From assembly GCA_015847255.1 (NCBI GenBank), contig JADLZK010009391.1:248001-312000 (forward strand): 64,000 bases of DNA. Direction: 5' to 3'. The position numbers and the translations under genes were made by a program. Shown here piece by piece: positions 32,709-43,835 of this stretch. Every line of letters starts with the position of its first letter. Positions within the stretch are counted from its first letter, which is position 1. Source of the DNA: Hyparrhenia diplandra (taxonomy: Eukaryota > Streptophyta > Magnoliopsida > Poales > Poaceae). The notes under the pieces are model-generated. The model saw only the letters and a list, made by a program, of their open reading frames with translations. It ran no database searches and had not been told where the DNA came from.

Positions 32709-33655
32709 TCTCCCCCTTTTCTCCGATCGGGCGCGTCCCTCGCTCGCTGGATGAATGTCCATTCGGTGACGCCTGGGGAAAGATCTGTAGCACCTGGCAT
32801 GATGAGCTCAACCTCGTAGAATCAGCTTCCCATGTACCGGGTTCCTCGGAATCATGTTCTTCCGGGTTCGCAGGGGGTGCGAACTCCTAGAGGTAGTGGA
32901 GGTTGCCGATGTAGCCATGGTAGATGTAATCGATGGACGGCGCGCCCTCGCGTGTGTCGCCGCCTCGCCGACGAGCCTCAAGCAAGAGCTCCTCGAACTT
33001 CCCGCTCAAGGTGCTGATGCACCATGTCGCGAGGCGGACTCTCTAGGAATAAGAAGCGGTCGCTTGGCGGAGGAGTGACCAAGAGAGGCAGTAGGCGCCA
33101 AATAGTGATGTCGCTGGGCGAGTAGGGGGTGTTGCAGCTAGGTTCAACATCGCATCGCACATGAAGGAGCCGACGCCGAACATCGAAGGGGAGAGCTGAT
33201 GTGTCCCCGCTCCGCATTGTAGCCGATGTGGACGTTGTCGATGGTGAGAAAGAGGCGTCCATGCCGCCGAGGAAGACAACTCGAAGCTAGGCCGACGTGG
33301 TGGCGCCGTGGCCGATGCCGCCCAACAGGATGGCGGTTGGCGCCACCGTTGTCGGTGGTGTCGCGGTAGGCGCCTGTGCATGGCGATGAAGTTTGTTCTT
33401 AACCCTCCCTGAAGTAGAGCCTCCAGCAGGTCCGATAGTAGCGGTGAGGAAGCCGGAAGGTAGAAGCGGCCGCCGAAGAGAAGGAGGCCGCCCTCCACCG
33501 CCCAGGCAGGAGCGGCGACGCCCGTGGTGACGCCGAGGGCGATCCGTCGCAGGTGCTGGTCCTCCAATGTAGCCTCGTCGTAGCAATGAACCTGAGCATA
33601 TAATAACCAGAAACACTTGTCAAAATAATCTTGCACGACCATATAGCTTACCAAA
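32709..33655 (-). mobile_element. Decayed Ty3/gypsy internal fragment
   Basis: The minus frame 33654-33400 reads GVAAPAWAVEGGLLLFGGRF and YLPASSPLLSDLLEALL. This resembles the segment just before the integrase zinc domain of Ty3/gypsy polyproteins. The rest up to the LTR is heavily broken and could include captured sequence. The 5' part of the element is missing. Confidence 0.4.
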
Positions 33656-34026
33656 AAAAGCCTTTTTATCCCATCTTATTCTCAATTTTTTTTTTTTTTT
33701 GGGTGAAAACATTGTAACTAGTGTGCCACCCGTTTTCAGTGCTTGTGGCAGCTGCATATCTGCATAATTACCACTACTAATAAACAATTAAAACAAGTGT
33801 GTTTTTGTTTGAGAGTTACGACGTGGCTCATGCATGGCTACAAAGCAAGCAAAACATAGGATAGGATAAAAATTTTATTAAACAGGTTTTGTACTACCAG
33901 AGTTACATTACAGAACGATAACTCCAAAAGTACATTATTTCTACGAGAAGATGACAACACATGCATGATCACGCAGTGATGTGATGGTCTAATGGAGAAC
34001 GGAGAACCACTACTGCATCTGCATGC
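33656..34026. other. Intergenic, 3' of the GST
   Basis: A T-run lies at 33689-33702. No gene is seen; it probably includes the 3' UTR of the minus-strand GST. Confidence 0.5.
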
Positions 34027-34761
34027 CTACTGCGCCGCTGCGTTGACCATGGACCTGAACCTCTCCTTGTTAGCGGCGAAGAAAGCGACGAGCTGGTCCC
34101 TATCCGGCAGGAACCGCCTGACGACCTCGTGGAGGTGTACTCCTCGGCCCACCGTCGCAGCGCCGGGTACTCTCCCTCCGCGACGAGGCGCCGCACCCCG
34201 GCCACCTCCTCCAGCACGCCGAGCCAGTGCGCCAGCGTGCAGGCGGCGAGGTCGACGAAGCCGAGGTCGCCGCCGCCGAAGAACCTCGTCCCGCGGCCGC
34301 GGAGCTCCGCGTCCAGCACCGCCAGGCTCGCCTTCGTCTCCGCGGCGAGCCGCGCCCGCGCTCGCCGTCGTCCGTCCACATCGACCGCCACAACGGCTTC
34401 AGGCACTTGGTGGCGATGAAGTCGGCCCAGAAGCGGGCGGCGGCGCGGGCGTAGGGGTCGGCCGGCAGGATCGTCCTGACGCCGCCGCCGTCGCCGTGGG
34501 AGGCGAAGAAGGCCTCGTCGACGTACTCGACGATGAGGAGGGAGTCGCAGACGGTGCGGCCGCCGTGGAGGAGCACCGGGACGGAGCGGTGGATGGGGTT
34601 GTGCGTGAGCAGGAGGTCGCTCTTGGCGGACAGGTCCTCGACCAGCAGCTCGTACGGCACCCCTTGAGCGCCAGCGCCACCTCCACGCGGTGCGCGAACG
34701 GGCTGCCGAACGCCGTGATCAGCTTCACCGGCTCGGGCTCCGGCTGCGGCTGCTGTGACAT
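34027..34761 (-). pseudogene. Tau-class glutathione S-transferase with three frameshifts
   Basis: The N-terminal thioredoxin-like domain starts MSQQPQPEPEPVKLITAFGS, with the tau-type SPFAHR site (catalytic Ser near residue 20) and VPVLLHGGRTVCDSLLIVEY for glutathione binding. The C-terminal helical domain has ARFWADFIATKCLKPLW and ending RFLPDRDQLVAFFAANKERF, stop at 34027-34029. Full length would be about 245 residues, normal for the class. Three single-base losses in short runs break it: CTCAAGGGGTGCC near 34663, GGCGAGCGCGG near 34365 and ACCTCCACGAGG near 34135. Restoring one base at each gives a continuous protein, so this is either a recent pseudogene or an intact gene with assembly errors. 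No intron is seen, although tau GST genes often have one. Confidence 0.75.
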
Positions 34762-34944
34762 CCTGATCGAGTCGACCCTGATGGATGAACAGATCGAAGA
34801 GGAAGAGCTAGCTAGGTGACGACTCTCGGCTGTCAGCTCGCTGCTGCGTTGGTGGGTCGATCACCGTAGGTGGTTGGCGTGGCGAACGCTTGCTTGTTGT
34901 GGCCTGTGAGTGATGATCGAGCTGCGTGGTGGTGGTGGTGGTGT

Positions 34945-34951
34945 ATTTATA
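34945..34951 (-). promoter_or_regulatory. TATA box of the GST
   Basis: CCTATAAATACACC on the minus strand lies about 185 bases upstream of the ATG at 34761. Confidence 0.5.
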
Positions 34952-35482
34952 GGGACGGCGCATGTACGTGCAGGCCAGGCCACGAGCCCACGAGGCAAGT
35001 TTTTTTGAGAGACCAGAGTTGCTCGCAAGGTGCAAAACGCTGTCGCTGGTTGTGCACATGCATGCAGGGTTGTCAAAGTCAGAGATGGCGGACTGCTTCT
35101 TCTGCAAGGGAAGAATAATGGATTATTGGAGGGTTAGTTATCTCTGTGGATCGGTATCGTTTGATTTCACACCAGTCACTCACTCGATCTGTCACTCATT
35201 GGTCTGGTTCTGCTGACATTGTTAGCGACGACGGCAGTGCAAGAAAACAAGTTGAGAGCTGGATCAGTGTCAGATCAGAGTAGTACATAAGTAAGTTGGA
35301 TATGGATTAGATAGATTAGCAGACGGTAGCCGACGAGACAGAGACTTGCCCTCCACGTAATTAATCTATATATAGCTAGGGTCGGCGGCTCAGCTCAGAT
35401 GGAAGCATTTGATTTGCCTTTGCCTAGGAGATGGGATACATAATGTATGGGATCAATAGTCAAGCAGATACAATAATATACT
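34952..35482. other. GST upstream region
   Basis: No gene is seen. A GT-rich run overlaps its left edge (34923-34942 region). Confidence 0.4.
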
Positions 35483-35722
35483 ACTTCCTCCGTCTTAAAT
35501 TATGATACGTTTGACTTTTTTATACCCAGTTCAGCCACTCGTATGTTTTATTCAAAAATTTGTAAAATATCCCTTTTTTTATCGTGATTTCCTTTATTAA
35601 TAAAAAAGTTTTCAAGAATGATTTAAATTTGATTATATTTATACAATTTTTTTAGCAAGACAAGTGATTAAATTTGAGGTCAAATAAAGTCAAACATTTT
35701 ATAATTTAAAACAGAGGAAGTA
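35483..35722. mobile_element. Stowaway-type MITE
   Basis: TACTTCCTCCGTCTTAAATT at the left and (reverse complement) TACTTCCTCTGTTTTAAATT at the right are inverted repeats that extend through TTTGACTTT. About 240 bp, AT-rich body, TA at both ends: the classic Stowaway form. Confidence 0.85.
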
Positions 35723-36954
35723 TTTTATAGTTTAAGAAGTTGACGTGTACATATGCACCTGTCACAACTCATAAGCAATGACCTCACAGCATACGTAGGG
35801 TTAGGAGACATTTTTTTTTTTTTTTTTTGGGTGGTGGGGACAAACACACCTCGCCGACCAAGTTTGTTGATGGGAACAAATATAGAAAGGAGACATAAAC
35901 CTTGCTATATATTTATCCATTGACAGATTTTTATTATTATTATTTTTTGCTAAATCTGTCATATTTCTGTGTATTGGATTTTACGCTTTAAGAGACGTGT
36001 TCCCGCTGTAGCTTTAATGCGTCGACGATCACGTTAACGGTTAGGACGTACGTACGGAACTCGTAACTCTAGGTTGGCTTCTTCACTGTTTCCACTCTCT
36101 CTCTCTCTCCCTAATTCTCAATTCTCTGTATGCTAATTTTGACAGATTTGTTGTGATCTGACTGGTCCAAAAAAAAAAAAAAAAAAATCAACAGATTTTA
36201 ACAGCACTGCTCAAAAAAAAAAAAAAAAAACAGATTTTGACGGCACTATCATCATTAGCTTGAGAATTGTCACATAATAACAAACTTGCTTGGTGGGTCG
36301 GTTCAACACCACTAGAAGCAGACCATGATCATCTCCAGTGTCACACAGGTCCTCAAACATAATTTCCAACTAACATCCTACAACGAGAAATTACAAGTGT
36401 GTTAGGTTAGGTAATGAAATTAGACAGAAGTTTGCAATACAAATGTTTATGAAATGCACTTACTTTTGTCCCGGCCGGTGGACCACCTCCTGCCAGTGCG
36501 AGAAGAGCAGAGAAGGGCGTCGTCGATGAACTGACTGGATCGTCTTCAAGGATTCTCGATCTATCTGATTCCCTTCCGCCTCACGCGTTCGGCGAGGGCT
36601 CACCCATGGGCGGGCGGCGGCGCTTACCTGAGGGAGGGAGAGAGACGCATGAAGGTTACAAGAGAGTGCAAAGCGGAGAGACACACGGGTGGAGTCAGGG
36701 GGCAATTCGTGTAATTTGTATCAGCCTCGCCGGGCGGTGTGTTGGAGTTCGAGAGAAATTGGGAGAAGCTATTTTTTCAGCTTTATCCCAACTCAACCCT
36801 TCGTGAGGGGAGGGGGGGAAAATAGCTTTACTCATGAAGCTATTTTCTCGTAAGGAAAAATGCATTACCCATGAAGCTATTTTGTAAATGGTAGTTTGGC
36901 CAAAAAAAAAAAAAAAAAAAAACCGCTCACAACAGCCTGTACAGACACGATGCT
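35723..36954. other. Intergenic with homopolymer runs
   Basis: T-run at 35812-35828; paired A-runs at 36170-36187 and 36213-36230, each followed by a CAGATTTT block (a small duplication); A-run at 36901-36920. A GC-rich patch (36470-36720) has open frames on both strands but no recognised domain. Confidence 0.5.
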
Positions 36955-37225
36955 AATGTTTGTTAGTGGTTTTGCTATCATGTTTGCATTATTAGTGGTT
37001 TTGCTATCTTGTTTGTTGCTGAGTCGTGTGAGCGTCCAAGTTTAGTTAGCCTAGCTATGGGATCGGATTGGAACCGCCACCAGCCTGATGTTAATTCCCT
37101 ATATATATCGTGCAAATAAAGTTGGATCTGTTTAAATAATGATGATTTGTCTTGTGTATATACTAGTAGCCTGATGTGTACTTAATATCGTGTAAAATTC
37201 CTGCAGGGTTCTTGCCCCATTACAA
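36955..37225 (+). pseudogene. Orphan 3' UTR of the local gene family (copy E)
   Basis: Carries TTTGTTAGTGGTTTTGCTAT, GAGTCGTGTGAGCGTCCAAG, AATAAAGTTGGATCTGTTT and TGTAAAATTCCTGCAGGGTTC, matching the 3' UTR and flank of A-D. There is no coding part before it. Confidence 0.75.
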
Positions 37226-37588
37226 CTTGGTCAAAAAGGGGTAAAAAGAATAAATGTTTATGCACTAGCACTACTAGCAAGCAATGATAGAGAAACAGAG
37301 TAATAATGATCCAGTTATTCGCTTGGCTGCTTACAAGCAAAGTTGGTAATCTGACAGCAGGCATGGCATACATAGAGTTTGTTTCCTTGCACTAGAACAT
37401 GAATGAAGCCAGCTAGAAATACTTGCACAACAATTTGCACGACCAAACTCAAATTAAGATTCTTGAAAGCATTGCAGTGTGCATGTGAGCTGCAGGCTTC
37501 CCCGCCTCCCCGGGTTTGGTTTGCAATAGCAAGATTTGGTTGCAATCTTCACTAGACTAGATTAGACACTTCCAGGAATTCGTCCTTC
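37226..37588. other. 3' flank of the NLR gene
   Basis: No separate gene is seen; it probably includes the 3' UTR of the minus-strand NLR. Confidence 0.4.
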
Positions 37589-37930
37589 TCAGAATAAGTT
37601 CATACAAGAAAAGCCTCCCGTCACCCTCATGTGCCGGGTGCCGTGCCGCACATGGTTTCTCATTGACGTTCCTTGACACCAGTACTCCTCCCGATAGAAG
37701 TCGATACAATCTCCAATATCTACCTCACCCGTGATATTGCTGCCATTTCCCGTTTGCTGGCTGATACTTGAAGCCTTGTTCCCAGTTCTTGCTTTTCTGG
37801 CTGCAGGCCGCTTGCGGCTGCTGCTCTTCAGCTGTGTCACTTTGGCAAGCCTTTTGATCCTTATTAGGCGTGGTGACTTCAGCTGGAGATTCCTTAACCG
37901 AACCATCCTCCTGGCACCACCTGCTGAATT
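37589..37930 (-). pseudogene. NLR last exon
   Basis: Follows the acceptor GATACAG. The phase-0 frame reads NSAGGARRMVRLRNLQLKSP, a very basic stretch (KRLAKVTQLKSSSRKRPAAR), and stops at 37589. A second frame is also open for about 65 codons (EDGSVKESPAEVTTPNKDQ) and looks at least as protein-like, but it is out of phase with exon 5. Confidence 0.5.
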
Positions 37931-38318
37931 CTGTATCACGGTACAGAAGGCAAAGGGGATCAAGTAAGAGATGTGCATAAATTCGCTGTGAAAAGATTGA
38001 AGCAATTAGACTATATCATTATAGGAGGACCAAGAATGTGCGACTGTGAGTCAGGACTGCAGAACAGTACGGTGAGTGCATTTCTGACCTCAAACCAACA
38101 GTTGCAATGCTATGGACAACTCAGCCATAGATCATACAGATTTCAATTTCTACATGGCAAAGGCCCAAAACTATGATGATCAAAGAATAGACATGGGCAT
38201 CAATTATTTTGTCACAGTATATCCTTTCAAGTTCCACCAAAGGTCATCTTTTATCCTTTTTAATGGTACAGTAAACAATTGATTCTTCAGGTTTACAGAA
38301 GAACTTTACAGCTGGTAC

Positions 38319-38387
38319 CTGACTCATTGGGTCAATTTGGATCGGTGGAGGCACAACTATAACATTGATAGAGCTCATACGTCCGAC
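38319..38387 (-). pseudogene. NLR 3' exon 5
   Basis: 69 bases between AATCAG and GTACCA, open only in phase 0 (VGRMSSINVIVVPPPIQIDP). Like exon 4 it starts GTCGGA, suggesting exon duplication. Confidence 0.55.
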
Positions 38388-38740
38388 CTGATTTGAAGAG
38401 AAGATGAATGTCAATAAAGTAACCTCTCAAATATAAGACGGTTCTCAACAAGAGAGGGTATTCAAACATCACCTGCAGTAGTTGTTAATTTTACTGCACC
38501 TATCAGAACACTAGTGCTATATTAAGAAAAATGGTACTCATAAACATCGTACAATATTGCAATATAAACTACCATCAACAGAATCAGCCATCTAAAGACT
38601 GTCATTTGTCAGGTATGCATCAATTGCATGCTTTTTAAATTTGAACGATCCAGTTCAACCATCACCAATTACTTGCCATAATGAAACAAACATTTGATTA
38701 ACTTTTGAATGAATGAGCAAATAATATACCATCAGCTTAC

Positions 38741-38803
38741 CTTGTCAATTGAAATATTGTGGCATATACCATTCTCCTGTTCTATATGCTTGACACATCC
38801 GAC
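38741..38803 (-). pseudogene. NLR 3' exon 4
   Basis: 63 bases between TTTAG and GTAAGC, open only in phase 0 (VGCVKHIEQENGICHNISI). It joins in phase to both neighbours. Confidence 0.55.
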
Positions 38804-38978
38804 CTAAATACAGAAAGAACAGATAAGTTGCATAATTGCACTGAGAACTAGAACTTATGTATTTGCATATCTGGCACATATAGCATACTTGAAGTAAATC
38901 TGACAGAGTTTTGTTAAGCAATCATAGTTTGATCCCTAAAGCAGAAAGAAACTATATAAAAATAAAAAGTAAAATTAC

Positions 38979-41452
38979 CCGGTATATTCTGATATCTGGA
39001 ATATGAGCCAAGATGGCTCTGGCTAATTCACCAGGTAACTCAAACTTAGCTGCGCAAAAGAGGAACTCATCTGCAACTCTTGCAGGAATGGAAGTTGCAG
39101 CAACTGATGAGGAAAATCACAAGGTATATGACACATCTGAATGTTCAGCCTCTGCAATGACGTGGCTCTTCCCAAGAATTCTGGTACATCACAGAATGAT
39201 AGCTCCAACTCCTCAAGGCTGGTTAATGCTTCTATGCTTTCTCCCCAAGTGCTCAGGCCTTCACACAAGTATATTGACAGGAACTTAAATGAACTGAAAG
39301 AAGCTAATAGCTGAAGCTTTGACAACAATAACTCACAGCACTGGATTCCTATCCTTCTTGTCGGCAAAGGGTGTGACTGTGAAGGTGTGTCATCTTGTCC
39401 TAGAAAGATCTCATCACAACCATCGATTTCCAATAAGAAACACTCGGGAAGAGATGGTTCAAATCTCAACATTGGGCATTGTGACACCTTCAGATGGTGA
39501 AGGTTAGGGAACATATACACACGCTCCTCTTGATGACTAGTTGATAGAGTTGTCAGCCACCTTTTTAGGTTTGGCATATCGCTAATGTTGAGGTCCCTTA
39601 ATTTCAGAAATGGTCTGCTGCCACCACCAAAATCTTCTACAACAGCCTTGATATTTGGTATATCAACTATGACCAAAGACCGCAAATTTGGTAGTTGGCC
39701 AAGAGGGGGCAGATGGTCACATGTTGCAAGGCTTGAAAGCTTAAGATGTATAAGGTTTGGCAAAATGGTTGTCAGTCTCAGCATCCACCCAGGGAATTCT
39801 GAACCATGATAGCCCAATAGTTCAAAGTGTTCCAGGGTCCTTGGAGGTATGATCTTTTCAAGGACAACATCATCTGGGACAAATTTAGCCACTTCATTAC
39901 CATTCAAGTAAGAGCTACTAAGTCTTAATGAGTTGAGCTGCTGATGCCTGCACAAACCTAAATTCTCAAGGTCATCAAGGCTTTGCATATTGCCAAGACC
40001 CACAAGATGGAGTCTTTTGTGACTCAGGATCCCATGGAAGTCACCACTGGGGCTGTCCTTTTCAGTTAAATCTATCCATGTGTGACTCAGGATCCCATGG
40101 AAGTTACTTACAATATTGAAATCATCCTCATTCCCACAAGTGTAACCATCCAACCCAACAGTCAACAAACATTTGAGGTCACACATGTTGGCTATGCCAT
40201 CAGGGATACGGACCTTAAAACAATATGATATGTTCAAAACCTTAAGTTTCTTTAAACTTCCGTAGTCTCCAGGCATCTTTTCAAGGCTAATGCAGCATGA
40301 CAGATTTAGGTGCTCCAAATTGGTGAGGTTAGTAACACTCTCAGGCAATGCAAAAAGTTGTGAGCAACATGATAGGTCCAAAACCTGAATTTTCCGTAGG
40401 CACCCAAGCAATTCTGGAAGATTTCTTAGCTCCCAGCAATCAGATAAAATCAGTTTCTCTATGTTTACAAGGTCGGTAAAGGAATCAGGCAATGTTTGAA
40501 GTTTGTGGCAGTCACTTAGATCCAGAATACGAAGCCCATGAATTTTTCCAAAATCTTCTGGCAATTCTTGAAGTTCATAACAGCATGACAAATTGAGATC
40601 CTCCAAATGTAGGAGATTGCAAAATGACATGGGTAACATGTGAATTTTATGACAATTGGACATGTCCAGTATGAGGAGTTCTTGATGATTGCCTAACGGC
40701 AACTCTCTAAGTTCATGACAGGATGACAAGTTAAGGTTCTCTAAATAACAGAGGTCAGAGAATGCTTCTGGCAAGCTAAGTAGGTTGAGACAACCAGACA
40801 AGTCCAAGAATGATAATTTCTGGAGTTTGCCGAAAGATGTGGGCAGGACCCGTAGGTTAATGCATCCTGATAGGTCTAGATGCACCAAATCCCTTAGTTC
40901 ACAAATGGACTCAGGAATTAACATGAGGCGAGAACAACCATGAAGGTTTAAGTAATGCAATTTCTCAAGGTTAACTATTTGAACTGGCAATGTCTGAAAA
41001 TAACTTGCTGAAAGGTTTAGTGCATTTAGGCATTGTAAACCAGCAAAAGAATCCTGTTTCAATCCATTCTGCATTCCCGATGCATCAAGATAACGTAACT
41101 GCTTCATTTGGTTAAGTTGACTCGGTAACTCTAAGATAGAACAGCCACTTATGTCCAAGACTCGCAAGAATTTACTCAGGGTCAGGGAGAGTGAGCTCCC
41201 AGAAATCTGCAGCCTTTTGCAATCTCTAAAATGAAGTGATCTTGCCTTACAGGGTGCAGCCTTGCTGTTCATTGGTACCTCAATGCAATTCATTAGCACT
41301 GTATGTCGATAATGATCACTTCCAGCACTAGTCGTGCTACTCTTTTTGGCATCCATGAATAGGAATTCTTCATTAGCAACACATCTTGCAAGGTCATACA
41401 CCAAATCATGCATCTGGAATACCCTTGCAGCTTTCGTGTGATGGTTAGCCGC
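38979..41452 (-). pseudogene. NLR exon 3 (MHD motif and LRR domain)
   Basis: The acceptor CACATCAG|GCGGCT at 41452 gives AANHHTKAARVFQMHDLVYD, containing the MHD switch motif. Then come about twenty leucine-rich repeats with the LNLSxCxxLxxLP pattern. A 23-bp direct duplication (about 40019-40041 and 40081-40104) doubles FHGILSH. The frame stops at 39023 after QLSLSYLVN. The alternative frame RVADEFLFCAAKFELPGEL from about 39070 runs on to CGG|GTAATT at 38979, in phase with the next exon. Confidence 0.75.
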
Positions 41453-41634
41453 CTGATGTGTAAACAAGAAGTTTAAACGCATAAGCAAATCGAATAAGAA
41501 TTAAGAACATATCAACAAAAGTAAATATTACCAAAACTATGGTAGATGACTAAGATGACATGCTGTGTAAACAACACCCTAATTTCAGCAGTATAGTGGA
41601 ATATGAATTTCATAATCATGTAAAAGTGACTCAC

Positions 41635-42740
41635 TGAGGATGGTAACATCGAAGCCTGAAGGAAGGACATGTTTACTAGTTCACGGATGTACTCCTCACC
41701 ACGCTTTGCAAGTGTCAAGCTTCCACTAGTGGGTTGAATGAATCCAAGTGCAATCCACTGCTGTATCAGCATGTCCTTGTCTATGGCAGCTCCTTTGGAG
41801 AAAATTGCACAGTATGCAAAGCACAACCTCAGGTGACAAGGCATGAGGCAATAACTAAGCATCAAAGATGGCATGATATTCTGATCTTCTATTTCCCAGA
41901 TTTCACTGTCCCTCACTGCTTCCCATGCAGCCACACCTTCCTTGGATCGCATCATGAAACCCAAAGCTTGTGCAGACAAAGGCACACCTTTGCACTTCTT
42001 CACTATATCCCTTCCAATTACTTCTATCCTAGGATCATCCCTTCCAGGAACAAAGGCTCTTCGCTTAAACAAAGTCCAACAATCATTATCAGATAGGATA
42101 TCCATCTTGTAAGGCATGCAAGGATGCATCAGTGAAGCAATCTTCTCAGTGCGTGTAGTCACGATGATCTTACTTCCTTTTCCACCACAACTGAGCATTT
42201 CCTTCAGATTTTGCAATTGGAACCCATTGTCTTCCCACAAGTCATCAAGAACAACCAAGAACTTCTTGCCAGCAAGCACTCTTTGGAGATGACGAGTAAC
42301 CTCCTGAAGGTTTGAATGGTGGCCACAGATAACTTCATCAATTTCAGAAAGTATAGATTCACCAATTTTCTTCAGATCAAATTTCATAGATACATAGACC
42401 CATACTCGGTAATCAAAAACTCTCTCAACATTTTCATCGTTGAAAGCTAACCTGGCAAGAGTGGTCTTACCAAGGCCGCCAAAACCATAAATACAGAGGG
42501 TTAAAATCTCTTCTTCACTATATGTTGTCAACAAAGCAACTATAGTTTCTTTCTCCATGGCCCTCCCCACAATCTCTTCACTGAAATAAGAAAACGTAGC
42601 CCTGCTATTAACATTTTCATCCAAGAAGCAACAATCAGCCTTGAAATTGAATATATCCAGTTTTGCATCTTCCTTGATCTTCTCCAACCTCTGTCTCATC
42701 TTCTTCATCTTGTGAGCAATGGTGATGTGCGCGCTAAACT
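41635..42740 (-). pseudogene. NLR exon 2 (NB-ARC domain)
   Basis: The acceptor GTGGCACAG precedes FSAHITIAHKMKKM, in phase with exon 1. P-loop GFGGLGKTTLARLAF near 42480, kinase 2 KKFLVVLDDLWED near 42245, RNBS-B GSKIIVTTRTEKIA near 42160, GLPL-type CKGVPLSAQALG near 41975, RNBS-D CFAYCAIFSKG near 41810. The exon ends MLPSS at the donor CCATCCTCA|GTGAGT (41635/41634). The frame is intact throughout. The open reading frame beyond 41635 is intron. Confidence 0.85.
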
Positions 42741-43531
42741 GTGCCACATGTTTTAGACTTCAATTTCTGAGGTAAAGTTACATAATTCACAGAAAAGGTT
42801 TTCCCTAACTAATATCCTGTCCCTATGCTGAAAATAAATAACAGTAATTTCTGTAACCATTGTTGTTTAACATCATGCTTTGTGTGGTAGATTAGTTTCA
42901 TTCCTTGCAGTTGACACAGGATCAGGGGCCATGGCATTGGTTTACAGAAAGAGGTTTCTATACTACCAGCAAAGAGTGGGTAACTAAATTTCCAAAAGAT
43001 ATCACAGAGACTTGTTTAATGGTGGTACTCTGTTGTTATTGACAGTCCTTTCTCAGGCTTCAAAAGACTTGGAGCCTAATGCTCACTGAAGAACACATAG
43101 ATGATGTAACAGCATAAAAATCAAATGATTTCAAAACCGTACATGCTAGAAAGCACACTCCCTGCTTCCTCAACTGCATATAAACTTCAAGAAACCTAGT
43201 TGACTATCGTGTTGCAACTTTAAGATATATTGGTGCACAAACTATATCAGAAACTTGGACAGATACCACTAGCTGCATGTTTACCATTACACTTACAATC
43301 AAACAAAAGAAATCTTCAAATCAAAACATGCAATATGGTATAGCTCAGTAGCTATTAATTTATATATACCACGTACAGTAGCTTTAAAACAAGTTCTAAG
43401 GATTACCCGCCACCGACATATTGAACAGAAATATAGCAATACACTTTTTCAATCCATTCATTTTTATGTATAACAGAAATATACTTAAATGCAGAAAATG
43501 TTTAGAACAGAAAATAGAAAAAAGTGATCAC

Positions 43532-43835
43532 CTTCTTAAGAGAACCACAGCCATTGTCATTCTTGGATTCCATTTCCTCTAAAATGTCATGAATGCCATA
43601 AGCAGCAAACTTAAGCCTCTTGAGCCAGAGGCACACGTTCCTCTCGTGAAGACCGCTTCTCAGCGTCATTCAACAAAGCTTGGAGGGTCACTAGTGTGCT
43701 CCTGATCGACTCAAAGTCATCCTTGAACTTCCACAGCGAGCTGACCTCAGACCCAATAACCGCACCAAGCTTCCCCATGGCCACCTTCAGGACAGCCGAT
43801 GCAAGCATCTCACCAACAACTGTCCCCATGGTCAT
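43532..43835 (-). pseudogene. NLR exon 1 (coiled-coil domain)
   Basis: The ATG at 43835 (MTMGTVVGEM) leads to ESIRSTLVTLQALLNDAEKR, the typical Rx-N start. After RSSREERV the frame changes: CGTGTGCCTCTGG must gain two or lose one base to read into LWLKRLKFAAYG and MESKNDNGCGSLKK. The donor AAGAAG|GTGATC is at 43532/43531. Confidence 0.75.

Larger units (their letters stand above)
37589..43835 (-). pseudogene. CC-NB-ARC-LRR resistance-type gene with frame lesions
   Basis: Six exons in phase 0. Coiled-coil (Rx-N) domain, NB-ARC ATPase, MHD motif, about twenty leucine-rich repeats, then three short 3' exons. Such NLRs act as intracellular immune receptors that switch between ADP and ATP states. 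P-loop, kinase 2, GLPL-type and MHD motifs are present, so the ATPase core looks sound. Two lesions break the product. In exon 1 the frame runs into a stop at 43611, while the neighbouring frame continues with LWLKRLKFAAYGIHDILEE to a good splice donor. At the end of the LRR exon the frame stops at 39023, while another frame continues KFELPGELARAILAHIPDI to a donor at 38979. Unless these are assembly errors, the gene would make no full-length receptor. The exact class member is not named. Confidence 0.75.

Noticed and set aside
34129..34819. Plus-strand frames opposite the GST (up to 275 codons)
   Set aside because: Antisense shadows of a GC-rich coding region.
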